Part shown: piece by piece, positions 23,692-24,323 of the stretch | Position numbering within the stretch: position 1 is the first letter of the stretch | Layout: each line of letters begins with the position of its first letter | Source: Ruminococcaceae bacterium UBA5396 | GTDB taxonomy: Bacteria; Bacillota; Clostridia; Oscillospirales; Acutalibacteraceae | Direction of reading: 5' to 3' | NCBI GenBank assembly: GCA_002410715.1 | Contig: DHOG01000210.1 | Span: 1,099-25,421 of the forward strand | Length of the DNA: 24,323 nt | Made by a program: the position numbers and the translations under genes | Notes under the pieces: model-generated | Databases searched by the model: none | What the model was told of the DNA's origin: nothing | The model's input: the letters and a program-made list of their open reading frames with translations, nothing else

Positions 23692-24323
23692 TTGAAAATG
23701 ATTTTAAATAAGCTGACAGCCGGTGTTTTGCTAGTTTCTGTAATGTTAAGTGTTTCCTCATGCGGAAAACCAAATCCTGATATTTCAGAAGGCGGAAAAC
23801 AAACCACAACCCAAGCCGAATCCGCGACAGACCAAACCACCACAACAACCGACATTGACAGCACGACAAATGGTTCTACCGGCATATCCGGCAGTCAAGC
23901 AGATTCATCTGCATCCTCCGGAATGGGTACTAGTTCTTCGGCGAAAAGCACAGCAAGCTCTGTTTTATCGTCTAAAAACAAAACAACGTCCGCCTCTCCC
24001 TCCACAACAGCCACCAAAGCCACTTCTGCAAATCAAACCACAACCACAACCAAAGCCCCTCCTTCCGGAACCGTAATGGATTTCCGTAAGCCGGGAGATA
24101 CCAACACACTCGGGGTCTGGTGGTGGAGTATCAGCACCATAAAGGGAAGCACAGGACAAAAATATCTGGATTTCTGCGTCCTTAATTCGGTGTCCGAAAT
24201 TTATCTTTGTATTGATGGAATGAGCCAGTCCGGAAGCACAAATTTTGCTGATGTACGCGCTTTTGTAAAAAAAGCAAGCAATATGGGCATACGGGTGGCG
24301 GCGCTGACTGGCGACTACAAATG
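23692..24323 (+). CDS. Partial lipoprotein with Ser/Thr-rich stalk and a TIM-barrel-like domain
   Basis: The frame is open from TTG at 23692 (or ATG at 23698) to the right edge, giving 210 residues without a stop. CAGGAGG at about 23678-23684 sets the start. The N-terminal 23 residues are a lipoprotein signal ending VSSC (Cys24 when counted from the TTG). Residues about 40-127 are a low-complexity Ser/Thr/Ala/Lys linker, typical of a wall-spanning stalk. From about 135 a folded domain begins (LGVWWWSIST...QKYLDFCVLNSVSEIYLCIDGMSQ...DVRAFVKKASNMGIRVAALTGD) whose beta-alpha pattern suggests a glycosidase-like TIM barrel. I do not recognise the family. It could be the surface glycan-processing partner of the GH20 enzyme. 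Confidence 0.75.
   Translation, partial: MKMILNKLTAGVLLVSVMLSVSSCGKPNPDISEGGKQTTTQAESATDQTTTTTDIDSTTNGSTGISGSQADSSASSGMGTSSSAKSTASSVLSSKNKTTSASPSTTATKATSANQTTTTTKAPPSGTVMDFRKPGDTNTLGVWWWSISTIKGSTGQKYLDFCVLNSVSEIYLCIDGMSQSGSTNFADVRAFVKKASNMGIRVAALTGDYK

Overview
The window reads as a chromosomal segment of an anaerobic, spore-forming, moderate-GC Firmicute, most likely a member of the Clostridia in the Oscillospiraceae/Ruminococcaceae neighbourhood. The reasons are a SleB-type spore cortex-lytic enzyme, strong purine-rich ribosome binding sites, sigma-A-like TTGACA/TATAAT promoters, several TTG/GTG starts, a B12-dependent class II ribonucleotide reductase, lipoproteins with Gram-positive signal peptides, and intergenic repeats of a kind common in clostridial genomes. 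This placement is inference; there is no rRNA in the window.

Layout from left to right. (1) A truncated uroporphyrinogen-decarboxylase-like gene diverges from an AraC regulator; its broken end lies in a perfect 36-bp palindrome that touches base 1. (2) A NatAB-like ABC-2 exporter pair on the minus strand has a perfect inverted repeat in front of it. (3) A left-handed beta-helix transferase, an M23 cell-wall peptidase, a secreted RsiV/DUF3298-like protein and a MATE efflux pump follow. (4) nrdJ has a complete promoter whose -10 is covered by the first of two NrdR-like boxes. (5) An AAC(6')-Ii-like acetyltransferase comes next.

(6) The centrepiece, 11984-19062, is a seven-gene plus-strand cluster that matches the flavin-based extracellular electron transfer (EET) locus first described in Listeria: ndh2 (with a C-terminal DoxX-like membrane part), dmkB, dmkA, eetA, eetB, pplA and fmnB. 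In the known model Ndh2 moves electrons from NADH to a demethylmenaquinone made with DmkA/DmkB. EetA/EetB and the FMN-carrying lipoprotein PplA pass them to the outside, and FmnB attaches the FMN covalently. Here the first genes overlap, a sigma-A-like promoter lies at 11882-11910, and a strong hairpin separates pplA from fmnB. No flavin transporter or DHNA-synthesis gene is in the window.

(7) Beyond a repeat-rich gap lie sleB (minus), a GH28-like beta-helix protein (minus), a GH20 hexosaminidase (plus), and a lipoprotein with a Ser/Thr-rich stalk that runs off the right edge. The two glycosidase-like proteins have no signal peptide and look intracellular. No rRNA, tRNA, CRISPR array, transposase or phage gene was found.
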